Shown here: in pieces, positions 57,828-64,000 of the stretch
Numbering within the stretch: the first letter of the stretch is position 1
Layout of the letters: each line of letters starts with the position of its first letter
Source of the DNA: CAVZZG01 sp963779685
Lineage (GTDB): Bacteria; Actinomycetota; Thermoleophilia; Gaiellales; F1-60-MAGs149
Assembly: GCA_963779685.1 (NCBI GenBank)
Contig: CAVZZG010000001.1
Span: 62,001 to 126,000 of the forward strand
Length of the DNA: 64,000 nucleotides
Reading direction: 5' to 3'
Notes under the pieces: model-generated
Databases searched by the model: none
What the model saw: only the letters and a program-made list of their open reading frames with translations
What the model was told of the DNA's origin: nothing
Program-made: the position numbers and the translations under genes

Positions 57828-58925
57828 ATGAGCGCGACCCGGCGACGCACGCGACTGCCTTCGGAGGTCTTCGACCTGCCCGTCGAGAAGGTCCGCGACG
57901 GCTACTACAGCGACGCCTACTTCAACTACACCAAGCGCGTCCTGGAGGGGGACGGTCGCCGCCCCCGGGTCGTGATGCAGGCGTTCCAGCGCAAGCAGTC
58001 GGTGCTCGGTGGCATGGACGAGGCGATCGCGATCGTGCGCGAGTGCGCGGGACGCTACGGCGACGACGGCGTGTGGCTGCCCGGCTGGGACGAGCTCGAG
58101 GTGCACGCGCTGTACGACGGCGACGAGATCGCCCCCTGGGAAACCGTGATGACGATCGAGGGCGACTACTCGCTCTTCTGCCATCTCGAGACGACGTATC
58201 TCGGCAGCCTGGCTCGCCGGACGCTGATCGCCACCAACGTGCGGTCGGTGGTGGAGGCCGCCCACGGCAAGCCCATCCTGTACTTCCCGGCCCGGCACGA
58301 CCACTACCGGGTGCAGACGGGTGACGGGTACGCGGCTCACATCGCCGGCGCCATCGGCGTCTCGACCGACGCCCAGGCCAGCTGGTGGGGCGGGCGCGGG
58401 CTCGGCACCGTCCCGCACGGCCTGATCGCAGCCTACGGCGGCGACACGGTGGCGGCGGCGAGCGCGTTCGCCGAGCGGGTGGACGAGGACGTCAACATCG
58501 TCGTGCTGGTCGACTTCGTGAACGACTGCGTGAAGACGGCTCTCGAGGTTGCCCGCGCGCTCGGGCCGCAGCTGTGGGGCGTCCGGCTCGACACGTCCAA
58601 CACCCTCGTCGACCGCTCGCTGTGGCCGCAGATGGGACGGTTCGACCCGCGCGGCGTGAACCCGCAGCTGGTGCGGAACGTGCGCAGCGCGCTCGACGCC
58701 GAGGGGTTCAGCGAGGTGAAGATCGTCGTGTCGGGCGGCTTCACGGCGGAGAAGATCCGCGCGTTCGAGGAGGCCGGCGTCCCCGTCGACAGCTACGGCG
58801 TCGGCTCCGCGCTGATCCGGGGTGAGAACGACTTCACGGCGGATGTCGTGCAGGTCGACGGCGAGCCGGGTGGCAAGACCGGGCGGGCCCACCATCCGAA
58901 CCCGCGACTCGAGCGCGTCTTCTAG
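57828..58925 (+). CDS. Nicotinate phosphoribosyltransferase
   Basis: A 365-residue enzyme of the nicotinate/quinolinate phosphoribosyltransferase fold. DGYYSDAYFNYTK forms the N-terminal part, LETTYLGSLARRT the hinge. The barrel carries FPARHDHY, WGVRLDTSN, IVVSGGFTAEKI and SYGVGSALI. It salvages nicotinate into NAD synthesis. The ATG start is divergent from the aminotransferase gene, 55 bp away. pncB is the usual symbol for the longer type, so none is given. Confidence 0.88.
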   Translation: MSATRRRTRLPSEVFDLPVEKVRDGYYSDAYFNYTKRVLEGDGRRPRVVMQAFQRKQSVLGGMDEAIAIVRECAGRYGDDGVWLPGWDELEVHALYDGDEIAPWETVMTIEGDYSLFCHLETTYLGSLARRTLIATNVRSVVEAAHGKPILYFPARHDHYRVQTGDGYAAHIAGAIGVSTDAQASWWGGRGLGTVPHGLIAAYGGDTVAAASAFAERVDEDVNIVVLVDFVNDCVKTALEVARALGPQLWGVRLDTSNTLVDRSLWPQMGRFDPRGVNPQLVRNVRSALDAEGFSEVKIVVSGGFTAEKIRAFEEAGVPVDSYGVGSALIRGENDFTADVVQVDGEPGGKTGRAHHPNPRLERVF

Positions 58926-58968
58926 CGATACACCCAGGTTGGGGAGTGCGCGGATCCCCCGCACGGGG

Positions 58969-58974
58969 TAGGCT
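58969..58974 (+). promoter_or_regulatory. -10 element TAGGCT for the FtsH-like gene
   Basis: TAGGCT ends 6 nt before the GTG at 58981, fitting a leaderless transcript. Confidence 0.45.
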
Positions 58975-58980
58975 CGTGGG

Positions 58981-60525
58981 GTGCCCGGGTTCAGCGACTT
59001 CTCGACGACGCTCCAGGGCTGGGCCCTGACGTGGCTCCCGATCGTGCTCCTGGCACTGCTCGTCTACTTCTCGTGGCGCCTCATCGCCATGATGCCGCGG
59101 GTCAAACCCCAGCAGCTGAAGCCCGACAGCAAGTCGTCCGTCGAGTGGGCGGACATCGCGGGCCTGGACGAGGCCAAGGCGGAGCTGCGCGAGGTCGTCG
59201 ACTTCCTGCGCGAGCCCGAGAAGTTCAAGAAGCTCGGCGCCCGTGCGCCGAAGGGCATTCTCCTGTACGGGCCGCCGGGGACGGGGAAGACGCTGCTGGC
59301 CAAGGCGGTCGCCCACGAATCCGGTGCGGCCTTCTTCTCGCAGTCCGCATCGTCGTTCGTCGAGATGTTCGCCGGCGTCGGCGCGAGCCGCATCCGGCGG
59401 CTCTTCCAGACCGCTCGTGAACGGGCGCCGGCGATCGTGTTCATCGACGAGCTCGATGCGGTCGGCGCGGCCCGGTCCGGATCGACCTTCAACCGCGAGC
59501 AGGATCAGACGCTGAACCAGCTCCTGGTCGAGCTCGATGGCTTCGACAACGCCGGCGGGGTCGTGGTCCTGGCCGCGTCGAACCGGCTCGACACCCTCGA
59601 CACGGCGCTCCTCCGGCCCGGCAGGTTCGACCGCCAGGTGCTGGTCTCGGCACCCGACGTCACGGGGCGCAGGGCGATCCTCGAGGTGCACACCCGCACG
59701 AAGCCGCTCGGCCAGGACGTCGATCTCGGCGTGGTCGCGCGGCGTACGGCCGGACTGGGCGGTGCGGAGCTCGAGAACATCTGCAACGAGGCCGCCATCC
59801 GGGCCGGACGCGAGGGCCGCGAGGAGATCGTCGCAGACGATCTCGACTGGGCGGTCGAGCGGGTCGTGGCGGGGCTCCAGACGCGCCGCCTCATCACGGA
59901 TCGCGAGAAGCGGCTGATCGCCTACCACGAGGCCGGCCACGCTCTGGTCGCCTACCTGCTCGGCGATCTCGCGTCGATCCAGAAGGTGACCATCATCCCG
60001 CGAGGGGCGGCGCTCGGCTACACGCTGAGCCTCCCGGAAGAGGATCGGTACATCCGCACGCGGGAGGAGCTCGTCGACGAGATCACGATGCTGCTCGGCG
60101 GGCGGGCGGCGGAGCTCGTCGTCTTCGGCAGCATCTCGACGGGCGCGGCCTCGGATCTCGAGCACGTCACCGTCCTCGCCCGCCAGATGGTGTTCGAGCT
60201 GGGCATGGGCGACACCGTCATGTCCCGCACGGTCCGGGCCGACAACTACGCCCTCTCGGAGGAGACCAAGCGCCTCCGCGACGCCGAGCAGGCGCGGATC
60301 GCGGACGACGCGTACCAGCGCGCCATCGATCTGTGCGCCGGGCACCGCGACGCCCTTGACGCAGTCGCTTCGGCCCTTCTCGACCGCGAGACGCTCGACC
60401 GCGACGAGCTCCGCGAGTTGCTGCGCGGGGTGCCGGCGACCGAGAGCAGCAGCAGCGCCGTCGGCCTCGCGCGCACCGATGTCCGTATGCTTCGGCCGTG
60501 GCCGATCTGGCGACGCGAGCGCTAA
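58981..60525 (+). CDS. FtsH-like AAA+ zinc protease with a single membrane span
   Basis: A 514-residue protease. One hydrophobic helix (residues ~14-36) replaces the two helices and periplasmic domain of normal FtsH. The AAA domain has Walker A GPPGTGKT, Walker B IVFIDELDAVG, and the SRH LRPGRFDRQV. The M41 peptidase has HEAGH plus a later Asp ligand (ASDLEHVTVLARQMV). The C-terminus is short. It probably degrades membrane or cytosolic proteins but may not pull from the periplasmic side. It is likely a paralogue of a full FtsH elsewhere. Confidence 0.92.
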   Translation: MPGFSDFSTTLQGWALTWLPIVLLALLVYFSWRLIAMMPRVKPQQLKPDSKSSVEWADIAGLDEAKAELREVVDFLREPEKFKKLGARAPKGILLYGPPGTGKTLLAKAVAHESGAAFFSQSASSFVEMFAGVGASRIRRLFQTARERAPAIVFIDELDAVGAARSGSTFNREQDQTLNQLLVELDGFDNAGGVVVLAASNRLDTLDTALLRPGRFDRQVLVSAPDVTGRRAILEVHTRTKPLGQDVDLGVVARRTAGLGGAELENICNEAAIRAGREGREEIVADDLDWAVERVVAGLQTRRLITDREKRLIAYHEAGHALVAYLLGDLASIQKVTIIPRGAALGYTLSLPEEDRYIRTREELVDEITMLLGGRAAELVVFGSISTGAASDLEHVTVLARQMVFELGMGDTVMSRTVRADNYALSEETKRLRDAEQARIADDAYQRAIDLCAGHRDALDAVASALLDRETLDRDELRELLRGVPATESSSSAVGLARTDVRMLRPWPIWRRER

Positions 60526-60529
60526 CGCG

Positions 60530-60823
60530 CTACGACGCCGCGTCGGCGGTGGCCGGCTCGCCGAGGGCGTTGATCTCAGCCTGCTTGGCATCGATCGCGG
60601 CCTTCGCGTCGCGCACGGCCTGCATCTCGTTGGTCACGGCATCGGCTCCCAGCGTGCCCGCCTCGGCCGCTTCGAACGCCGTCTTGCCGAGCGCCGTGAA
60701 GGTGTCGTCGAGCTGGCCCTCGAGCTTGCGCAGCTCAAGCTTCAGCTGCTGCGACTTGGCGAGGTCCGTGCCCTTCTCGAGGCTGTCGCTCGCCATCTTC
60801 GTGACCTTGTCGAGAAATCCCAC
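60530..60823 (-). CDS. Small coiled-coil protein
   Basis: A 97-residue protein starting (GTG) GFLDKVTKMASDSLEKG. It is almost wholly alpha-helical with heptad-like Leu/Ala spacing (KLELRKLEGQLDDTFTALGKTAFEAAEAG). No membrane segment or cysteine is present. AAAGGGG precedes the GTG. Its start resembles small bacterial proteins with an N-terminal amphipathic helix that sit before zinc-ribbon domains, but no such domain is here. The function is unknown. Confidence 0.7.
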   Translation of the reverse strand: MGFLDKVTKMASDSLEKGTDLAKSQQLKLELRKLEGQLDDTFTALGKTAFEAAEAGTLGADAVTNEMQAVRDAKAAIDAKQAEINALGEPATADAAS

Positions 60824-60874
60824 TGGAGCCCCTTTCGTCTTGACTCTCGTGCATTCTTGCACCTTCCACGCTGG

Positions 60875-60880
60875 TAGCAT
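60875..60880 (+). promoter_or_regulatory. -10 element TAGCAT for methylmalonyl-CoA epimerase
   Basis: TAGCAT ends 8 nt before the GTG at 60889, consistent with the leaderless pattern. Confidence 0.45.
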
Positions 60881-60888
60881 CCGCCGGC

Positions 60889-61317
60889 GTGTACGCGTCC
60901 GCACTCGGCATCCACCACGTCGGAGTCGCGGTGCGTGACATGGCTGCGGCGCTGGCGACGTACCGGAACCTCCTCGGTTGCGAGATCGAGCACGAGGCGG
61001 TCGTCCCGGAGCAGGGTGTGCACGCCGTCGCGCTCCGCGTCGGCTCAGGCTCGTTGGTGGAACTGCTGGTACCGACCGAGGAGGACACGCCGGTCGGCAG
61101 GTTCCTCGCCCGGCGGGGCGAAGGGATGCATCACGTCGCGTACGAGGTGCGGGGCGTGCAGGATCACCTCGACAGGCTCATGGCCACCGGGGTGCAGGTC
61201 ATCGACGAGCACCCGCACGTCGGCCTCTTCGGGCTCCAGGTCGCGTTCATCCATCCGGAGAGCGTCATGGGCGTGCTCGTCGAACTCGTTGAATCCAGGG
61301 AGGCCTCGCATGGCTGA
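60889..61317 (+). CDS. mce: Methylmalonyl-CoA epimerase
   Basis: A 142-residue VOC-superfamily protein of the normal epimerase length. IHHVGVAVRDM gives the first His, GMHHVAYEVRGV the second, and VLVELVE the final Glu metal ligand. The VPEQGVHAVAL and HVGLFG segments are typical. It interconverts the two methylmalonyl-CoA isomers in propionyl-CoA metabolism. Three overlapping genes follow (8, 4 and 4 nt). Confidence 0.9.
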   Translation: MYASALGIHHVGVAVRDMAAALATYRNLLGCEIEHEAVVPEQGVHAVALRVGSGSLVELLVPTEEDTPVGRFLARRGEGMHHVAYEVRGVQDHLDRLMATGVQVIDEHPHVGLFGLQVAFIHPESVMGVLVELVESREASHG

Positions 61318-61525
61318 GTTGCTGCGTTTCGACATAGGTTTCGTCGGTGGCGGATCGACGTCGGGTTCGATCGTCCAGGAGGAGTGGGATCGCCTGGCCG
61401 CGGCCATCGCCGCCGCCGATGACGCGCTGATCGCCATTCCGACCGAGGGCGCGCGGCTCTTCCTGCGTCCGTCGCAGGTCGCCTGGGCGCGGCTGCACCT
61501 CCGCGAGACGCGCGTCGGCTTCTGA
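61310..61525 (+). CDS. Hypothetical small protein
   Basis: A 71-residue protein: LLRFDIGFVGGGSTSGSIVQEEWDRLAAAI, then ALIAIPTEGARLFLRPSQVAWARLHLRETRVGF. It looks like a small beta-alpha-beta fold. The ATG overlaps the epimerase stop and has AGGGAGG upstream. It is not recognised but is well supported as coding by its ribosome site and position. Confidence 0.65.
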   Translation: MAELLRFDIGFVGGGSTSGSIVQEEWDRLAAAIAAADDALIAIPTEGARLFLRPSQVAWARLHLRETRVGF

Positions 61526-61992
61526 TCGACGCGGCGATCCTGCACGCGGTCGCCCGCCTGCGGCGACCGTGGCTCGACCGGCTCGTCGTCGCCTACTCCG
61601 CGTGCGGCAACCACGGTGCGTGCTGGGTCGCGTGGGGCGTGCTGGCCGCGTTCGCCGGGGGCTCCGCCCGGCAGGCCATCGTGGTGGCGGCCACGGTCTG
61701 GGGGACGCTCGCCGTCAACTTCGCCATCAAGTCCACCGTCCGGCGCGATCGGCCCGACGGCGATGGCCTGCCGGCGCCGCTCATCCGCGCTCCGCGGAGT
61801 CACTCGTTCCCGTCGTCGCACGCGGCGATGAGCACCGCGGCCGTCTTCGTGCTCCCGCCGCTCGCGATACCCGCCGCCGCGGTGATGGTGGCGAGCCGGG
61901 TCTACCTGGCCGTCCACTACCCCTCCGACGTCGCGGCGGGGGTCGTCGTCGGCCTCGGCTGCGGAGCGCTTGCGGTTATGCTCGGGGCGTGA
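61522..61992 (+). CDS. PAP2 family phosphatase, apparent CTG start
   Basis: A 156-residue membrane phosphatase. All three PAP2 motifs are present: KSTVRRDRP, PSSHA in SFPSSHAAM and SRVYLAVHYPSD. Substrates are usually lipid phosphates such as undecaprenyl pyrophosphate. No ATG, GTG or TTG occurs in frame before 61639, which would remove the first ~39 residues including a membrane helix. A CTG at 61522 overlaps the previous stop (CTGA), exactly the geometry seen with ATGA and GTGA elsewhere in the window. Confidence 0.82.
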   Translation: MIDAAILHAVARLRRPWLDRLVVAYSACGNHGACWVAWGVLAAFAGGSARQAIVVAATVWGTLAVNFAIKSTVRRDRPDGDGLPAPLIRAPRSHSFPSSHAAMSTAAVFVLPPLAIPAAAVMVASRVYLAVHYPSDVAAGVVVGLGCGALAVMLGA

Positions 61993-62573
61993 ACATCCAC
62001 ATCCCCGCCCGCGAGGGCCGCGCCTTCCGTGTGGCTGCCGGCGAGAGCTTCCGCGTCATCGACCCCGAGGGCCAGCAGGTCGCCGACCTCTTCTGCTTCC
62101 TTGCCGGGGACGTGTCGGAGTACCTCTCGGCCGAACATACACGCGTGGCGCTCGGCCGGCTCTTCCCGCGCGTCGGAGAGTCGTTCACGACCAACCTCCG
62201 GCGTCCGGTGCTGACCCTCGTCGCCGACGACTCGCCCGGTGTCCACGACATGCTCTGCGCCGCGTGCAGCCCCTCACGGTACGTGCTGCTCGGCGTCTCC
62301 GGCTGGCATGCCTCCTGCGAGGAGAACCTGCAGCGCGCGATGGCCGAGCTCGGTCACTCGGACATCGAGATCCCGCAGCCGGTCAACATCTTCGAGAACA
62401 ACCCGATCCTGCCAGGCGGCGGGCTGGGCACGGAGCCCGCTCCCACCAGTCCCGGCGACTCCGTGACCCTGCGTGCAGAGCTCGACGTGATCGTCGTCGT
62501 GACCGCGTGTCCCCAGGACGTCACGCCGCTGTGCGGCGGCCTGCCGACGGCGATCGATATCGAGGCGCCCTGA
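61989..62573 (+). CDS. DUF1989 (urea carboxylase-associated) family protein
   Basis: A 194-residue cupin-like protein. DPEGQQVADLFCF, EYLSAEHTRVALGRLFPRVGESF, DDSPGVHDMLCAACSP and QPVNIFENNPI are the family segments. Relatives are encoded near urea carboxylase or aminomethyltransferases, and the reaction is not established. The GTG overlaps the PAP2 stop (GTGA). The 3' end overlaps the convergent fibronectin-III gene by 53 nt. Confidence 0.85.
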   Translation: MNIHIPAREGRAFRVAAGESFRVIDPEGQQVADLFCFLAGDVSEYLSAEHTRVALGRLFPRVGESFTTNLRRPVLTLVADDSPGVHDMLCAACSPSRYVLLGVSGWHASCEENLQRAMAELGHSDIEIPQPVNIFENNPILPGGGLGTEPAPTSPGDSVTLRAELDVIVVVTACPQDVTPLCGGLPTAIDIEAP

Positions 62574-63516
62574 CGAAGCCCTGCCCCGACGCATCGGCCG
62601 GGGCCACCAGCCTGCCGCGCACGGCGTACGTGATGTGCGACGCAACGCAGCCGAGCTGCTGCACGGTGTCGACGTGGATGGTGCCGAGGACGACGGTCAC
62701 GGTCCAGGCGTCTCCGACCATGCGGGCCTTACTCGGGTGGAGCGTCACGGCGTAGGCGGAGGTCGCCGGAGCGTGGCTGCAGGTCACCAGGCCGTGGATC
62801 GTCGCGGTTCCGGTGTAGACGCCGTGCCGTAGGGCGAGCACCATCGAGACGTCGCGGACGTGGATGTCGCGCAGGCTCGTACGGCACGCTCCGGTGGTGC
62901 AGCGTGGCCTGAGCCGCCAGCCGGAGGTCTCCCGCTTCCCGAAGCCGGTCGCGCCGACGATCGCGGTTCGTGTCATCCGCACGTCGTAGATCCCATCCAG
63001 ACGAGCCAAGCGGGCGGGGGCGGACTTCGTCCTGACGGTCGTCACGGCCGGTGCCGAAGACGTGGAGGCCGCGTCGTACAGGGTGACCGTGTAGCTGTAC
63101 GAGGTTCCGGGGGCGACCGTGCGGTCGACGTACGAGCCTTCCGTCGCCGGTCCGGTGGCGATGGCCGTGCCGCCCCGGACGACACGGAAGCTGCCGAGTG
63201 GTTTGGAGCCGGGCGCGGCGAGCCACGTGAGCGTTACCTGAAAGGATCCCGGTGTTGCGGTCAGACCGGAGATGGCCGGCGGCGTGGGGGCGGGAGCCTG
63301 GATCGTCGTGGTCGCCGGCGCGGGCGCTGGAGCGGGAGCTGCGGTCGTGGTATCGGCCGAACCGGACCGTGCCACCGCCACGGCGGCGGCGGCGATCACG
63401 CCCGCGGCGACGACCAGGCCGATGAGGAGCGGGCGGCGGTTCCGGCGGGCTCCCGGATCGGTGTCGAGGAGGTCATCCGGCGTGGCCGGCGTCGCGTGCG
63501 TGTCATCCATGCCCAT
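62521..63516 (-). CDS. Membrane-anchored fibronectin type III domain protein
   Basis: A 331-residue protein (321 or more if an internal ATG is used). A short cytoplasmic part precedes one membrane helix (LLIGLVVAAGVIAAAAVAVA, ~residues 30-50) and a Pro/Ala/Thr linker. A fibronectin-III-like domain follows (ISGLTATPGSFQVTLTWLAA; YSYTVTLYDAA). A C-terminal ~160-residue beta-rich domain with paired cysteines (RCTTGACR, VTCSHA, LGCVAS) completes it. It is probably exposed at the surface. The role is unknown. Confidence 0.7.
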   Translation of the reverse strand: MGMDDTHATPATPDDLLDTDPGARRNRRPLLIGLVVAAGVIAAAAVAVARSGSADTTTAAPAPAPAPATTTIQAPAPTPPAISGLTATPGSFQVTLTWLAAPGSKPLGSFRVVRGGTAIATGPATEGSYVDRTVAPGTSYSYTVTLYDAASTSSAPAVTTVRTKSAPARLARLDGIYDVRMTRTAIVGATGFGKRETSGWRLRPRCTTGACRTSLRDIHVRDVSMVLALRHGVYTGTATIHGLVTCSHAPATSAYAVTLHPSKARMVGDAWTVTVVLGTIHVDTVQQLGCVASHITYAVRGRLVAPADASGQGFVRAPRYRSPSAGRRTAA

Positions 63517-63571
63517 GCTGCCGCGATCCTACTCCGCCGCCGGTGCGATTGCATCGGGAAATGTCCCGGGG

Positions 63572-64000
63572 TTATGCGGATCCGGCCGGGAGCCAGACGG
63601 CGTCGTTGCCGGTGTCGCGACGTACGGCCTTCCCGTCCGCCGCGAGCGAGACGAGGTCGCGCAGGGTCGCCTCGGCGTCGACCTCCGCGAGGTCCGGCGT
63701 GCAGGCGACCGCCACCTCCTGCGTCGCCAGCCCGAACGGGAAGTGCGGAAGCAGGTCGGCGGGCGTCGGGGTCGGCTGCCGTGGCAGGTCCGGCGCGAGG
63801 TTCGCGATGCAGACGTCGTAGGCGTCGAGGGACTGCCAGCCGACGGCGACGAGTTCACGGCCGCCGCGGCGGAACACGAGGCTCGGCGCCGTGAACCGCT
63901 CGGCCCCGTCGGTGTCGGCCGTCTTCCCCTGGGCGATGCCGGGCCTCGCGTGCTGCTGGGCGGTGCGCGTCTCGGCCCAGTCGCGCTGGTAGGCGGCCTC
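63572..64000 (-). CDS. DsbA-family thioredoxin-fold protein (5' end outside window)
   Basis: The frame is open to the window end, so the N-terminal half, including any CxxC active site, is missing; 142 residues are visible. FTAPSLVFRRGGRELVAVGWQ corresponds, in parts, to the cis-Pro region of DsbA/2-hydroxychromene-carboxylate isomerase relatives. LLPHFPFGLATQEVAV and VRRDTGNDAVWLPAGS follow. It may be a thiol oxidoreductase, but the catalytic half must be read beyond the window. Confidence 0.6.
   Translation of the reverse strand, partial: EAAYQRDWAETRTAQQHARPGIAQGKTADTDGAERFTAPSLVFRRGGRELVAVGWQSLDAYDVCIANLAPDLPRQPTPTPADLLPHFPFGLATQEVAVACTPDLAEVDAEATLRDLVSLAADGKAVRRDTGNDAVWLPAGSA

Noticed and set aside
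56361..58964. 867-residue open frame on the minus strand
   Set aside because: It covers the antisense of nicotinate phosphoribosyltransferase and a wrong frame of the aminotransferase.

Overview
The window is high-GC DNA with tightly packed genes. Start codons are often GTG, with occasional TTG and apparently two CTG. Genes commonly overlap by ATGA or GTGA. The gene set is bacterial and points to Actinobacteriota. It includes the fhaA-fhaB-pstP-rodA-pbpA-pknB envelope cluster, a SARP regulator, an ANTAR response regulator, an actinobacterial holin-X/DUF3618 pair and an acVLRF1-type release factor. A deep-branching lineage such as Thermoleophilia is my best guess, but that is inference. Many genes have a TANNNT -10 hexamer 5-9 nt before the start codon, so leaderless transcripts are probably common.

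Layout. 1-4.4 kb: end of a VWA/CoxE-like gene, a GNAT, a HAD phosphatase, and the 5-oxoprolinase genes pxpA and a fused pxpB-pxpC. 4.3-8.2 kb: a TPP enzyme downstream of a SARP-universal stress fusion, with three GTTGAGC direct repeats between the SARP gene and a divergent secreted metallopeptidase. 8.2-11 kb: cyclic-2,3-diphosphoglycerate synthetase-like GTPase, ECF sigma factor with a coupled small partner, cyclodeaminase. 11-14.9 kb: the most unusual block. It holds a cyclic-nucleotide-domain protein, a 54-residue acidic peptide with a repeated VEAH motif, a hairpin, a cytoplasmic-type subtilase, a GAF protein and an MFS transporter with its own cyclic-nucleotide domain. 15-21 kb: methyltransferase, metallo-hydrolase, catabolic ornithine carbamoyltransferase plus carbamate kinase, and a frameshifted membrane phosphodiesterase. 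21-25 kb: MarR regulator with a 26-bp palindromic operator, a tandem alpha/beta-barrel protein, an NlpC/P60 lipoprotein, and GFA-TPR and membrane-GNAT fusions.

25.0-27.2 kb is an accessory island. It contains two imperfect copies of a ~190-bp repeat ending in decayed tRNA-Arg 3' halves, two 107-bp direct repeats, a class II Fic gene with an inverted repeat over its start, and the intact tRNA-Arg(CCT) with a terminator. No integrase is visible.

27-41 kb is mostly housekeeping: GlsB-type protein, MsrA, VLRF1-like factor, MFS, class IV aminotransferase, ABC-F ATPase, envelope stress proteins, a sensor kinase-ANTAR regulator-ClpS-lactonase operon, Pit phosphate transport with its DUF47 partner, HNH endonuclease and DUF4446. 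41.5-51.6 kb is the envelope and cell-division signalling cluster: two Ser/Thr kinases, two FHA proteins, PP2C phosphatase, RodA/FtsW, a class B penicillin-binding protein, and D-Ala-D-Ala ligase at the end. 52-64 kb holds proB, an OmpR-type two-component pair next to a ferric-reductase-like membrane protein, a class III aminotransferase, nicotinate phosphoribosyltransferase, a single-membrane-span FtsH-like protease, methylmalonyl-CoA epimerase, a PAP2 phosphatase, a DUF1989 protein, a fibronectin-III protein and a DsbA-family protein cut by the window end.
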